A stretch of DNA of 64,000 nt from Bradymonadales bacterium (GTDB lineage Bacteria; Myxococcota_A; Bradymonadia; JAFGEP01), in NCBI GenBank assembly GCA_016931535.1, contig JAFGEP010000106.1, positions 62,001 to 126,000 on the forward strand, in the 5' to 3' direction. The stretch's first letter is position 1. The number at the start of each line of letters is the position of its first letter. Shown piece by piece: positions 49,581 to 59,365 of this stretch. Both the position numbers and the translations under genes were made by a program. The notes beneath the pieces are model-generated. The model ran no database searches and had not been told where the DNA came from. It saw only the letters and a program-made list of their open reading frames with translations.

Positions 49581-50203
49581 GCGATCTCGACCACCTCAAC
49601 GACGCCCGCTACCTGGCCCACCAGCAGTTGCAGCTCGACACCTGCCGGCAGTTTGCGGCGGGGCTTGCCAGGCCTTGCCGCCTGGTGGAGATCGGCAGCG
49701 AACGGGGCATCTTCTCCCGCTGGCTGGCCGAACGCCACCCCTCCGAGTCGGTGCTGGCCCTGGAGTGGCGCGAGAAATGGGTTCGCGAAGCCACACGGGT
49801 CGCACACCGCCGCGGGCTGGCCAACCTGCACACGCTGAGGGCCAATGCCCGGGTCGCTCTGCCCATCATCGCACCTCCTCGTTCCATCTGGCGGCTGTTC
49901 ATCCTCTTCCCCGACCCCTGGTGGAAACGGAAACATGAAGGGCGAAGGCTGCTCGACATCCCTTTTTTTCATTTTCTCGCCGGCCGACTGGAACCGGGGG
50001 GCCTGCTTTGCATCAAGACCGATATCCGCCTGATCCACCAACAGATCCTGTCCATGGCCCGCGAGGTGGACGAGCTGGAATCGGTAAATCCGCTGGACTG
50101 GCCCGACGAGCGCGACTGGGCGCCGACCCAGCGGGAGGCGCACTGCCTCGCTTCCGGGACTGCGGTGTACAGGCTGTACTTTCGAGGGAGGCCAGCAAAG
50201 TAG
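49565..50203 (+). CDS. trmB: tRNA (guanine-N7-)-methyltransferase
   Basis: The protein of 212 residues forms m7G46 in tRNA using S-adenosylmethionine. It shows SAM motif LVEIGSERGIFSRWLA, ALEWREKWV, and the family-typical LFILFPDPWWKRKHEGRRLL, with the C-terminal TDIRLIHQQ. The ATG at 49565 has GAGG 4-5 bases upstream; a GTG at 49577 (GTGA overlap with the previous stop) is an alternative. It overlaps the lipoprotein gene, so some coupling is possible, although that gene is unrelated in function. Confidence 0.93.
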
Positions 50204-50235
50204 CCAGCTCGGGCCTGGCGGATGCGGCCGACCGT

Positions 50236-50484
50236 CTAGTCCCTATGCCCGGAGCCTTCCCACTCGAGCAGGAGCGGCTGTCCGCTGCCTTCCAGGTCCA
50301 GAGAGGCGGGCAGGGGTTCTCCGGATCCGACCGCGGGGATGGGCGCTACCGAGGTGGGCGCTGGCGGTTGGGTTCCTTCGGGGGCGAAGCCCTGCATGAA
50401 CTCGGCGGTTCGGTCGGACACCACCCGCTTGAAGAGGAGCACGGCCACCAGGCATAACAGAAGCACCACCACGTTGAGCGTCAT
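50236..50484 (-). CDS. Small single-span membrane protein downstream of secF
   Basis: The 82-residue product starts MTLNVVVLLLCLVAVLLFKR, one membrane helix, followed by a polar tail with proline and glutamate (APEGTQPPAPTSVAP). The frame also opens from a GTG at 50544, 18 bases after the secF stop, which would add 20 basic residues. It is last in the queA-tgt-yajC-secDF operon. No known family was recognised; a role with the SecDF-YajC complex is only suggested by position. Confidence 0.6.
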   Translation of the reverse strand: MTLNVVVLLLCLVAVLLFKRVVSDRTAEFMQGFAPEGTQPPAPTSVAPIPAVGSGEPLPASLDLEGSGQPLLLEWEGSGHRD

Positions 50485-50562
50485 CGTGCTGGATTGGCTT
50501 CTTGCCCAGAGGCGGCCCTTGCTACGTCGATGGCTCCTGGTCACGGGGGACTCCGACCGGGC

Positions 50563-52203
50563 TCATGATCTGGACTTCTGGCGTCTGGCTTGGCGCCGAC
50601 CCGCACCGGGGGCAGCTGATTCGCGCAGCTTGGCCTGGCGCTGCTCCAGCTTGTGATGGATGTAGATCATCACCGGGCTGGCGATGTAAATGGTGGAGTA
50701 GGTACCGACCACGATCCCGATGATCATGGCGAAGGCGAACACCTTGATGGAGCCGACGCCGATGAAGTAGATGGCGAAGAGGGTCAACAGGGTGGTGACC
50801 GAGGTCAGGATGGTCCTCGACAGGGTCTCGTTGATGCTGAGGTTGACGACCTCGAGCATCGTCTTGCTGCGCAGCATGCCGAGGTTTTCGCGGATCCGGT
50901 CGAACACCACGATAGTGTCGTTCAGCGAGTAGCCGACGATGGTGAGCAGCGCTGCCAGCACCGTCAGGGAGACCTCTTCCCGCAGGATGACGAAGATCCC
51001 CAGGGTGATCAGCACGTCGTGGAAGAGGGCGACCACCGCTCCCGGGGCGAAGCGCATGTTGAACCGCAGACCGATGTAGATCAGGATGAAGAAAAGCGCC
51101 AGGATGATGGCCTTGATGGCCTGGGCTCTCAGCTGACTCCCCACCCGGGGTCCCACCGTTTCCACTCGCTGGACGCTGCCATGGCGGGTCGTGACCTCCT
51201 GGACATCGAACGCCTCTTGCAGGCCGCTCGCTATCCGGTTGGCCTCATCCTGGTTCATGACGTCGCTGCGGGTGGCTCGCACGAAGAAGCGGTTCCCGCT
51301 GGCCGGCTCGATCACCTGGACCAGCGCGGTCTCGAAACCCAGGCCGTGAAGGGTATCGGTGATCTGCTGGGGGGTGGTCGTCTGGGCCAGGTGGATCTCC
51401 ATCCCTTCGACCGGGATGCGCTCCTGGCCGAATCGGCTCAACAGCCCGTCTTCGACCCGTCCTTGCAGCTCCTGGAGGCGGATGAGGAAGCGCCTGTGCC
51501 GAGGGTTTCCGATCTGGGTGACCTGGGGGTGCTGCAGACCGGCCGCTTCGAGGATCTGGGTGATGTAGACCTCCTCAGGCGATAGCTCCGACCGAACGGT
51601 CGCGCCGGCAGGGGGGGTGGGGGCATCGGCCGCGGGGGCAGCACCGGTCCCTTCACCAGTTCCGTCGCCGGTGCCCTCGCCGGTGCCCTCCTCGATTTGC
51701 GCCGGCTGCGGAACCTCTTGTTCAGGCTGTAGCTCCTCTTCTGGCGGTTCGACCTCGGCCGGCTGGTCGCCCAGGTGGGCGAAGGCGGCATCGGGAGCCT
51801 TGATCTCGATCCGGTCGCCGGAGTCGGCGTCGTAGCTGAACAAGAACCCCTCGCTGCCGAAGGTCTGCTCCAGGGTCTGTCGGATCTGGTCGGCCTGCTC
51901 GGTGGTGATGACGCTGATGCGGTTGGTCTCGATGAGAAACTGGTTGTTGTCGGCGCTCCCGTACTGCTGGACCACCGCATCATCGAAGCCGATGTCCCGC
52001 ATGGTGCTGCTCACCTCGGCCAGCTCCACCGGCTGGGTGAACCGCACGATGATGTTGGTCCCGCCCTTGAAATCGATGCCGTAGTTGGGCTTGACGATGA
52101 GGATGAGCAGGATGCTGGCCAGCACCAATGAGGCAGAGATGATGGCGAACAGCTTTCGCTGGCCGACAAAGTCGAACTGGGTTCCCGGTCGTATGAATTC
52201 CAT
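50563..52203 (-). CDS. secF: SecF, protein translocase subunit with expanded periplasmic region
   Basis: SecF assists SecYEG using the proton gradient. This protein has 546 residues, against about 310-320 in E. coli. The N-terminal membrane helix (about 18-38) and motif YGIDFKGGTNI are normal, and the C-terminal five-helix bundle (from about 361) is normal. The periplasmic part (about 50-345) is enlarged: three copies of the small alpha/beta domain (58-125, 210-270, 274-345) and an acidic GTGEGTGDGTGEGTG linker. ATG 52203 lies 9 bases after the secD stop. Confidence 0.92.
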   Translation of the reverse strand: MEFIRPGTQFDFVGQRKLFAIISASLVLASILLILIVKPNYGIDFKGGTNIIVRFTQPVELAEVSSTMRDIGFDDAVVQQYGSADNNQFLIETNRISVITTEQADQIRQTLEQTFGSEGFLFSYDADSGDRIEIKAPDAAFAHLGDQPAEVEPPEEELQPEQEVPQPAQIEEGTGEGTGDGTGEGTGAAPAADAPTPPAGATVRSELSPEEVYITQILEAAGLQHPQVTQIGNPRHRRFLIRLQELQGRVEDGLLSRFGQERIPVEGMEIHLAQTTTPQQITDTLHGLGFETALVQVIEPASGNRFFVRATRSDVMNQDEANRIASGLQEAFDVQEVTTRHGSVQRVETVGPRVGSQLRAQAIKAIILALFFILIYIGLRFNMRFAPGAVVALFHDVLITLGIFVILREEVSLTVLAALLTIVGYSLNDTIVVFDRIRENLGMLRSKTMLEVVNLSINETLSRTILTSVTTLLTLFAIYFIGVGSIKVFAFAMIIGIVVGTYSTIYIASPVMIYIHHKLEQRQAKLRESAAPGAGRRQARRQKSRS

Positions 52204-52212
52204 GGCGCCCGA

Positions 52213-53991
52213 TCAAATGCTCAAGCGCTGTGTCCGGCTCTTGGCCAGATACAGCTCGAAAAACAGCCTCGACACGAACAGGGCTGTAAACACCGAGGTG
52301 ATGATGCCCACCATCAGGGTGACGGCAAACCCCTGGATGGGACCGGACCCGTAGTTGGCCAGCACCAGGGCCGCGATGGCGGTGGTGATGTTGGCGTCCA
52401 GGATGGTCCAGCGGGCGTTCTGGAACCCCCCGCTGACCGCGTCGCGTGCCGTCTTGCCGACCCGCAGCTCCTCCCGGATCCGCTCGTAGATGATGATGTT
52501 GGCATCCACCGCCATGCCGACGGTCAACACGATGCCGGCAAACCCCGGCAGGGTCAGGGTAGCGCTCAGGGCGGCCAGCAACGAGAACAGGAAGAAGACG
52601 TTGAGGATCAACGCCAGGTTGGCGATGATGCCGCTCAGGCCGTAGTACAGCATCATGAAGAACACCACCATGATCGCCCCTACGATGATGGCGATGGTCC
52701 CCTGGCGCACCGAGTCGGCCCCCAGGGTGGGGCCGATCTGGGTCTCGAACTGGGGCTCGATGGGGGCCGGCAGGGCGCCATGGCGGAGGACGATGACCAG
52801 GCCCTCCACCTCCCGGTAGAGGGCTTCGTAGCTCCCGCTGCTTCCCATGTTGATGCGGGCCCGTCCCTCGCAGATCGGCTCTTCGATGATGGGGGCGCTC
52901 TTCACGATGTCATCGAGGACGATGGCAAGGTAGTCCTGGTTGTACTCGGTGGTGACCGAGCAGAAGAGGTTCTTGCCTTCACTGTCGAAGGTCAACGAGA
53001 CGAACGGCCGATTGGTCTGGGGATCATTGATCGGCCGGACATCGGAGATGGTCTCGCCGGTCATCTCCACCCGTCGATTCAACAGCATCATCCGGAAGCG
53101 GTTCTGGTCCGGCATGACCTGGCCGGTGGTGGGATGGTAGGAGATCTGCTCCTCGAAGGCGATGATGGCGTCCTCGGGGACGACGGCCGGGTCCGACGGA
53201 TCGAGGTTTTCCAGGGTAGCGGCGAAGGTTCGCAGCTCCTCCAGGTCGGTGGCCTCGACCGAGCCCCGGTAGTACTCGATGGTCCCCTCCCTGGGGATCA
53301 GGCCGGCCACGTCGCGCCAGTAGGTGCGGTCCTGGGGGTGCACCCCCCGGAACTCCAGCTGGGCGGTGGTTCCGATCAACCGCTTGGCGTCGGCGAACCG
53401 TTCCTCGCCCAGGCCGGGCAGCTCCACGATGATGTCGGTGTTTCCCCGGCTGCGGATGCTGGGTTCGGCAACACCCAGGCTGTCGATGCGGCTGCGGATG
53501 GTGGCGATGGCGGTCTCGATGGCCCAGTCCCGGGTCTGGTCGAGGTAGTCGCTGTTCAGCTCCAGTCGAAACCGGTCGCCCGACTGCTCGGCCACCTCCA
53601 GGTTATAGAGGTAGAGGTACTCCTGAAGCTCGTCCTGGGCCTCGTCGCCGGGAAGGGTCACCTCCATCGAGGTGTCATCCAGGACCCGCACCTGGACCTC
53701 GTACCCTTTGGCCTGCATCTCGTTCTCGATGTCATGGGCGTAGGTGTCCAGCTTGCGGGCCATGGCGGTGTCCACGTCGACCGTGTACTGGAGGTGGATG
53801 CCGCCTTGCAGGTCCAGGCCGCGGGTGAGGCGGCCGGAAAAGATGTTCTCCGTGTACCAGCGATACCACCCTGGCCAGGAATCCCGGTCGTCAACCTCTT
53901 CCGGCAAGAAGACCGTAGGGATCAGGATGACGATCGAAGCCACCAGGAGCAGTAACACGAACGCGAATTTATACCACCAGGAACTGGGCAT
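52213..53991 (-). CDS. secD: SecD, protein translocase subunit
   Basis: The 592-residue inner membrane protein has an N-terminal helix, the motif RGLDLQGGIHLQY, a large periplasmic region and the C-terminal six-span bundle with GMAVDANIIIYERIREELR. It partners with SecF and YajC. Length is near the usual 600. It is placed between yajC and secF, as in E. coli. Confidence 0.95.
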   Translation of the reverse strand: MPSSWWYKFAFVLLLLVASIVILIPTVFLPEEVDDRDSWPGWYRWYTENIFSGRLTRGLDLQGGIHLQYTVDVDTAMARKLDTYAHDIENEMQAKGYEVQVRVLDDTSMEVTLPGDEAQDELQEYLYLYNLEVAEQSGDRFRLELNSDYLDQTRDWAIETAIATIRSRIDSLGVAEPSIRSRGNTDIIVELPGLGEERFADAKRLIGTTAQLEFRGVHPQDRTYWRDVAGLIPREGTIEYYRGSVEATDLEELRTFAATLENLDPSDPAVVPEDAIIAFEEQISYHPTTGQVMPDQNRFRMMLLNRRVEMTGETISDVRPINDPQTNRPFVSLTFDSEGKNLFCSVTTEYNQDYLAIVLDDIVKSAPIIEEPICEGRARINMGSSGSYEALYREVEGLVIVLRHGALPAPIEPQFETQIGPTLGADSVRQGTIAIIVGAIMVVFFMMLYYGLSGIIANLALILNVFFLFSLLAALSATLTLPGFAGIVLTVGMAVDANIIIYERIREELRVGKTARDAVSGGFQNARWTILDANITTAIAALVLANYGSGPIQGFAVTLMVGIITSVFTALFVSRLFFELYLAKSRTQRLSI

Positions 53992-54093
53992 GGCTCCACT
54001 CAGGAGAAGTAGGTGCGAACGATCTGGTCACCCCGATTCATCCGCACATCGAGGGCATTGTGCGCCCTGCATCAATGGAGGTCCTGGGGTCTC

Positions 54094-54531
54094 TCACCCC
54101 CGCCTCTTGCGCTTCTGGTCGCTCTCCTCCCCGGCCGAGCTCTCCTCGGCCGGTTTCTCCTTGGAGGGAGCGGATGCGACCGCCTCTTTCCGCTCCGGCT
54201 CCACCTGGAAGCGGGAGATGTGGGAGCGCAAGAACTTGATCCGGGTGCGGTCTCCCACGTCCAGGGTCACGGTGTCGGCCTCCAGGTTGACGATCCGGCC
54301 GTAGATCCCGCTCGCCGTGATGACCCGGTCCCCCTCCTTCAACCGCTCGAGAAAACGCTGTTGCTTCTGCTGTTCCTTCTTCTGGGGCCGGATGACCATG
54401 AAGTAGAGGATGACGAAGACGATGAGAAAAAACGGCAGCATGCTCAGGCAACCGCTCATCGGGTCGCTCTGAGCCGCCTGGCCGCCCTCCGCCTGTGCCA
54501 GGGCCTGCAAGAATGTCAATGTCCCGTTCAT
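54094..54531 (-). CDS. yajC: YajC, Sec translocon accessory protein
   Basis: The 145-residue protein has one membrane helix (MLPFFLIVFVILYFMVIRPQ) directly followed by KKEQQKQQRFLERLKEGDRV, the YajC family signature. The C-terminal tail is long and charged (extra about 40 residues over E. coli). GAGAGGCGA precedes the ATG. It lies between tgt and secD. Confidence 0.92.
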   Translation of the reverse strand: MNGTLTFLQALAQAEGGQAAQSDPMSGCLSMLPFFLIVFVILYFMVIRPQKKEQQKQQRFLERLKEGDRVITASGIYGRIVNLEADTVTLDVGDRTRIKFLRSHISRFQVEPERKEAVASAPSKEKPAEESSAGEESDQKRKRRG

Positions 54532-54655
54532 TCGCCTCTCGTGCCTGGTTCCCCCCGCCTGACGACCGCCCTGGGCTGACCAGCCGTCCACTCCATGCGG
54601 ACCCTCCCGCAGCGCGCGAGGAACCGCACCCCATTAGCAGAGAAGGGGTCACTGG

Positions 54656-55774
54656 TCAAGCGACAGGAATGCCTGCCAACCATCCCTCTCGACAGGCGGA
54701 TGCGAACTGCCGGAACCGATCGTTTGCAATGGCCTCCCGCGCCTCTTTCATCAAATCCTGGTAGTAGGCCAGGTTATGGGTGGTCGCCAGACGGGCCCCC
54801 AGGATCTCGCGCGACACGATCAGGTGGCGAAGATAGGAAAGGCTGAAATTTCGACACGTGTAGCAGCCGCAGTGGGGGTCGATCGGATCGGTGGCCTCGC
54901 GAAACCGGCTGTTCTTGAGGTTGATGACACCCCGTCGGGTGAACAACTGCCCGTTGCGTCCATTGCGGGTGGGCAACACGCAATCGAACAGGTCCATCCC
55001 CCGCTCGATACAGGCCAGCAAGTTCTCCGGGGTCCCGACCCCCATCAGGTAGCGCACCCGATCCGCCGGCAACAGCTCCCCTACGAAATCGACGGTGTCG
55101 TACATCGCCTCGATCTGTTCGCCTACCGCCAGCCCCCCCACGGCGAACCCCTCGAACGGGTGGGGCAGCAACGCCTCGAGGTGGCGCCTTCGATGGGTTT
55201 GCGAGGTCCCCCCCTGGACGATGGCAAACAGCGCGCCCGGCACCTGCCGACTGGCCTCCAGCGACTCCAGTGCCCAGGCGGTACTCCGTTCGATGGCCTG
55301 GATCAGCCGCTCTTGGCTGCAGGGCAACGCCGGGCAGTCGTCGATCGGCATCATGATGTCGCTGCCGATGACCGCCTGGATCTCGACCACCTTGCGAGGG
55401 GTGAACAGGTGGCGGGAGCCGTCCAGGTGGCTGGCGAACAGGACCCCTTCCTCTGTGATCCGGGGCAGCGGCTTCAGGCTGTAGGCCTGGTACCCCCCGC
55501 TATCGGTGAGGATGGGACCTTTCCAGCCCATCATGGCGTGCAGCCCCCCGTGTCGCTCCAGCACCTCGAGGCCCGGCCGGAGATACAGGTGGTAGGTGTT
55601 GGACAGCAGCATCTGCACGCCGATCTCCACCAGCTCACGAGGGGACATCGCCTTCACCGTGCCCAGGGTTCCCACCGGCATGAAGGCGGGAGTCGATACC
55701 GTGCCCCGCGCGGTCTTCAATCGACCGCACCGAGCCTTCCCGTCGCCTGCCAGTATCTCGAACTCGAGCTTCAT
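54656..55774 (-). CDS. tgt: tRNA-guanine transglycosylase
   Basis: The 372-residue enzyme swaps guanine for preQ1 in tRNA. It has nucleophile/base-binding motifs LTDSGGYQAYSL and MPIDDCPALP, GVGTPENLLACIERGMDLFDCVLPTR, and zinc ligands in CGCYTCRNFS plus H (ATTHNLAYY). The ATG 55774 begins MKLEFEILAGDG; the frame opens upstream. Next to queA, as in many bacteria. Confidence 0.95.
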   Translation of the reverse strand: MKLEFEILAGDGKARCGRLKTARGTVSTPAFMPVGTLGTVKAMSPRELVEIGVQMLLSNTYHLYLRPGLEVLERHGGLHAMMGWKGPILTDSGGYQAYSLKPLPRITEEGVLFASHLDGSRHLFTPRKVVEIQAVIGSDIMMPIDDCPALPCSQERLIQAIERSTAWALESLEASRQVPGALFAIVQGGTSQTHRRRHLEALLPHPFEGFAVGGLAVGEQIEAMYDTVDFVGELLPADRVRYLMGVGTPENLLACIERGMDLFDCVLPTRNGRNGQLFTRRGVINLKNSRFREATDPIDPHCGCYTCRNFSLSYLRHLIVSREILGARLATTHNLAYYQDLMKEAREAIANDRFRQFASACREGWLAGIPVA

Positions 55775-55838
55775 GCCACCTGCTCCACCTTTTTCCGGTT
55801 CTTCGCGCCTCGGATGCACCACACCAGGGGACCGTCGA

Positions 55839-56936
55839 TCAGCACCGCTGGTTCCTCAGGAACATCGCGTCACCATAGGAGTAGAAGCGGTAGCGCCGCT
55901 CGATCGCCTCCCGGTAGGCAGCCATGACCCGCTCGTACCCGGCGAATGCACAGACCAAGGTCAGTAACGACGAGCGGGGAAGGTGGAAGTTGGTCACCAG
56001 GGCCCCCACCCAGCGCACCGGGACCCCCGGCCGGATGAACAGCTCCGTCTCGAAGCGGCCTGCCCGTACCTCGGACCCCCGGACCGCCTGGTCTTCCAGC
56101 GATCGCAGGGCGGTCGTTCCCACGGCCACGATCCGCCGGCCTTCCCTCCGTGCCGCGTTGATCCGGTCGGCGGCCGTCTGGTCGATGTGATACCGCTCCC
56201 TATGGAGCTGGTGCAGATCCAGCCGCTCGACCTCGATCGGCCTGAAGGTCCCCACCCCCACGTCCAGGCACAGGTCCACCGTTTCCACCCCCCGTCTTTC
56301 CAGGGTCTCGAACAGCTCCGGTGTGAAGTGCAGCCCTGCCGTGGGGGCCGCCACCGCACCCGGCTGGCGGGCGTATACCGTCTGGTAGCGGTTTCGGTCC
56401 ACCTCTTTCGATACGGGAACTTGCAGTGTCTGTCGCCTCTTCACGATGTAGGGCGGGAGCGGCACCTGGCCACACCGCTCCAACATTGCCAGCAGAGAGC
56501 GATCGGTCCGGGTCGACAGAAGCGCCCTCCCTCCGTTTGGAACCTCGACCACCTCCATCACCTCAGGGGCTGTCCCCACCTCGATTGCGCTCCCTGCCCG
56601 CAACGGCTTGGAGGCCCGATAGAGAGCGTAGAACAGGGTAGGCCCCGGGGTCTCCCAATCGCCTTCCACCGGCTCCAGCACCAAAAGCTCGACCCGTCCG
56701 CGCGTGCCGACCTTGCGGCCCTCCAACCGGGCGGGGACCACCCTGGCGACGTTGCGCACCAGCAGGTCGCCCGACTCCAGCAGCTCCGGCAGCTCGTGGA
56801 ATCGGCGATGGATCAGCCTTCCATCGGGGTGCACCTCCAACAGCCCGCTGTCGCTGCGGGCATCGGTCGGATCGGAAGCCACCAGCCCTTCGGGCAGGTG
56901 GTAGTCGTAGGAGTCGGTGAGGTTCAGGTCCGGCAT
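55839..56936 (-). CDS. queA: S-adenosylmethionine:tRNA ribosyltransferase-isomerase
   Basis: The 365-residue enzyme transfers a ribosyl group from SAM to preQ1-tRNA. Motifs: YDYHLPEGLVASDP at the start, GRVELLVLEP, APTAGLHFTPELFETL, and YRFYSYGDAMFL at the end. The ATG at 56936 starts the conserved part. It is first in the queA-tgt-yajC-secDF operon. Confidence 0.95.
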   Translation of the reverse strand: MPDLNLTDSYDYHLPEGLVASDPTDARSDSGLLEVHPDGRLIHRRFHELPELLESGDLLVRNVARVVPARLEGRKVGTRGRVELLVLEPVEGDWETPGPTLFYALYRASKPLRAGSAIEVGTAPEVMEVVEVPNGGRALLSTRTDRSLLAMLERCGQVPLPPYIVKRRQTLQVPVSKEVDRNRYQTVYARQPGAVAAPTAGLHFTPELFETLERRGVETVDLCLDVGVGTFRPIEVERLDLHQLHRERYHIDQTAADRINAARREGRRIVAVGTTALRSLEDQAVRGSEVRAGRFETELFIRPGVPVRWVGALVTNFHLPRSSLLTLVCAFAGYERVMAAYREAIERRYRFYSYGDAMFLRNQRC

Positions 56937-57043
56937 GGATGGGCAAAGACTCTCTGGCACCCTGCGGCGCGATGCGGTTGGGGGGTCATCGAGACCCTCC
57001 GGCGCCGCCCGCGCGTTTTCCTTGTCACTGTGGCCACAGGCGG

Positions 57044-59365
57044 TCAGGGCAGCTCCGCCTGGATGTTGATCGCCGCGTTGAACCCCGGTTCGGGGAAGCT
57101 GGAACCGTGGGTCCGATACCCCTGGCCGGCCAGGTTGTCAACCGAAACCGCCACCCTTCCCCAGTCGGCAAACTGCAGGTACCCCGTCAGGCCAAAGATG
57201 GCGTATCCCGGTGTAGCCGCCTCACCGATTGCCGTGCGGTCCTGCTTCAGCGCAAAGTGGCAGCGAGGCCCCGCACCCCACCGGTCGCTCCGATAGGCGA
57301 TACCGAATCGCCCGGTCAGCGGGGGGATCCCCCTCAACGGCTGGTCGCCTGTCACATCCTCGCCCCGGACCCAGCTCAGCCAGCCGTACAGCACCATGGC
57401 TGCCAGCTTGACCTCGGCCTCGGCTTCGAGTCCCGAAACCAAGGCCTCTCCCAGGTTGATCTGCCTCAGGAAGGGAAGGGGAGCGCCCCCGGAATCCAGG
57501 TTGGCCGGGTCGAGCTCCCCGGTTGGCAGCAGCGAGATCAGGTCGAACAGAAACCCATGGAAACCCATGAGCTCCACCCGGAACCGCTCGAACTGCAGGC
57601 TGACGCCGGCGTCGAGGCCGAGCAATCGTTCCCCGGACAGGTCGGCGTTGGCCAGCACCGTCCCATCGGCGCGCCGCTCGGTCGCATATAGGTCGTTCAG
57701 GTCGGGAGAACGGGAGGAGGTGGAGGCACCCACGTGAAATGAGAGGGCCGGAGTCAGCAGGTACCTCGCCGCCACCCCCCCGTTTACCGGGAGCTCCCAC
57801 ATGACCAGGCCCGGTCGCTCTCCCACGGTCGGTACCCGCAGCCGAGTCCAGGCGACACGGGCCTGAAGCTCCAGGACCAGCTGGTGGGTGACCGCCAGCT
57901 CGGCATTGGCCAATCCCGCCAGGTCGAACCGCCCCGATCCATCCACCAGGTCGGCGGCCTCTGGATGATCCGGCTGAACCCCTGACAACACCAGTCGGTA
58001 CAGGTCGAACTCGGCGCCCCACTTGACACGGACACTGCGGCCGATGGGGGTCAACGAGCTTCCCCGCAAGCTGACCTGGTGCACCGTGCCGACCCCCTGT
58101 CGGCCGTCGGCCTGTTGGGTCTCCCGTTGCCGGCGAAGATAGGCCAGCCTGAGATCGCTCTGCGCGAGCCGGCTGTGCCAATCCTCGCGGTGGAACCCGA
58201 TCCAGGCGAAATCCAGCGCCCTCCCGCGCACTGTGGAGGAGGAGTCCGGCCAGGTGGAGACCGGCTCCTCGATCCCCAGCTGGCGTGAGGCGGCGTAGCG
58301 ACCCCAAAACGTCCCCAGGCTCGTCTCCAGGCCGGCAACGGCGTGCCCAGCCAGCTGGGTGTAGCCCGGGCGATCCTGCTCGCCCAAGGGGTCGCCCGCC
58401 ACCAGCTCGCTGGTCTGCTGGGCAGAAACCCCTCCCAACAAGGCAAACGGTCCCACACGCCCTTCCGCCCTCACGGCGCCGGTCCGCTCCAGCTCGGCGG
58501 AGGCGAAACGGGCCTCGACCGAGCCGTCGAAGCCATCCGTGACCAGGGTCGGTATGGCACTGGTGACCACCACCGCTCCCCCCAGCGCGTCCGATCCAAA
58601 GCGGCCCGCCAGCGGCCCACGGTGGACCTCCACCCCGGACAGCGCGAACAGGGAGACCGGCCCCCAGGTGGGGGACAACCCCTCCACCAGTGAAGAGCCG
58701 TTCAGCGGGATCCCATCCCACACCAACAGGTTGCGCCTTCCGCCGAGCCCTCTCAGACTCCAGGCGCCGCTGGCTCGGCCATGGCGCACCAGCGCCACAC
58801 CGGGCGAGTCGGCTATCCAGTCGGCCAGTGTAGGGGAGAACGAGCGATCGACCGATCGCCAATCGGTCGCTCGGTCCCAGAGCCGCACCCGAGGAGCTGT
58901 CGCTGCGGGACACGCAGATGACTGTTCGGAAAGATCCGATCGCTCCGGCACCGGCAGCAGGGGAGTACACAGCGATGTCCCCACACCCTCCGAGAAACAG
59001 CTCGGATCCGGCGACGGACCGGCGATAGGCTCATCTGCAGGCACCTCGGTGGACCACTGGGGTCCCTGAGCGTCCCCTTCGCCTGGATCCCCTCCCTGGT
59101 GAAAGGACGGGTCGTGCCCGGGCGCACCGCAAACCCCCTGGTACTGGATCGCGATGGGGCAGGCGAAGCAATCGTTGGGATAGGTTACTCCGTCCACCCC
59201 GCAGACCGGTTGGTAGATCTTGGGACAACGACAGGGGCAGCCGTCCTGGTCCTGTTCGTACCCTTCCCGGCAGCCGGGCCGCTCCGATCGTTCCTGGGCC
59301 AACAGCACACCAGGCCCCAGGCCGACCAGGAGCCAGGAAAGGGCGATGACCTTTGGCCAGCCCAT
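57044..59365 (-). CDS. TonB-dependent receptor with N-terminal Kazal-type domain
   Basis: The 773-residue outer membrane protein has a signal peptide (cut near LLAQE), then a Kazal-type domain (about 32-79; [20 protein letters not shown], cysteine pattern C-x7-C-x10-C-x2-C-x9-C), a linker, a TonB-receptor plug ([47 protein letters not shown]) and a beta-barrel to the end. The residue two after the P3 Cys (Lys49) would be the P1 site, suggesting trypsin-like targets. The ATG overlaps the kinase stop by one base. The substrate of the receptor is unknown. Confidence 0.85.
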   Translation of the reverse strand: MGWPKVIALSWLLVGLGPGVLLAQERSERPGCREGYEQDQDGCPCRCPKIYQPVCGVDGVTYPNDCFACPIAIQYQGVCGAPGHDPSFHQGGDPGEGDAQGPQWSTEVPADEPIAGPSPDPSCFSEGVGTSLCTPLLPVPERSDLSEQSSACPAATAPRVRLWDRATDWRSVDRSFSPTLADWIADSPGVALVRHGRASGAWSLRGLGGRRNLLVWDGIPLNGSSLVEGLSPTWGPVSLFALSGVEVHRGPLAGRFGSDALGGAVVVTSAIPTLVTDGFDGSVEARFASAELERTGAVRAEGRVGPFALLGGVSAQQTSELVAGDPLGEQDRPGYTQLAGHAVAGLETSLGTFWGRYAASRQLGIEEPVSTWPDSSSTVRGRALDFAWIGFHREDWHSRLAQSDLRLAYLRRQRETQQADGRQGVGTVHQVSLRGSSLTPIGRSVRVKWGAEFDLYRLVLSGVQPDHPEAADLVDGSGRFDLAGLANAELAVTHQLVLELQARVAWTRLRVPTVGERPGLVMWELPVNGGVAARYLLTPALSFHVGASTSSRSPDLNDLYATERRADGTVLANADLSGERLLGLDAGVSLQFERFRVELMGFHGFLFDLISLLPTGELDPANLDSGGAPLPFLRQINLGEALVSGLEAEAEVKLAAMVLYGWLSWVRGEDVTGDQPLRGIPPLTGRFGIAYRSDRWGAGPRCHFALKQDRTAIGEAATPGYAIFGLTGYLQFADWGRVAVSVDNLAGQGYRTHGSSFPEPGFNAAINIQAELP

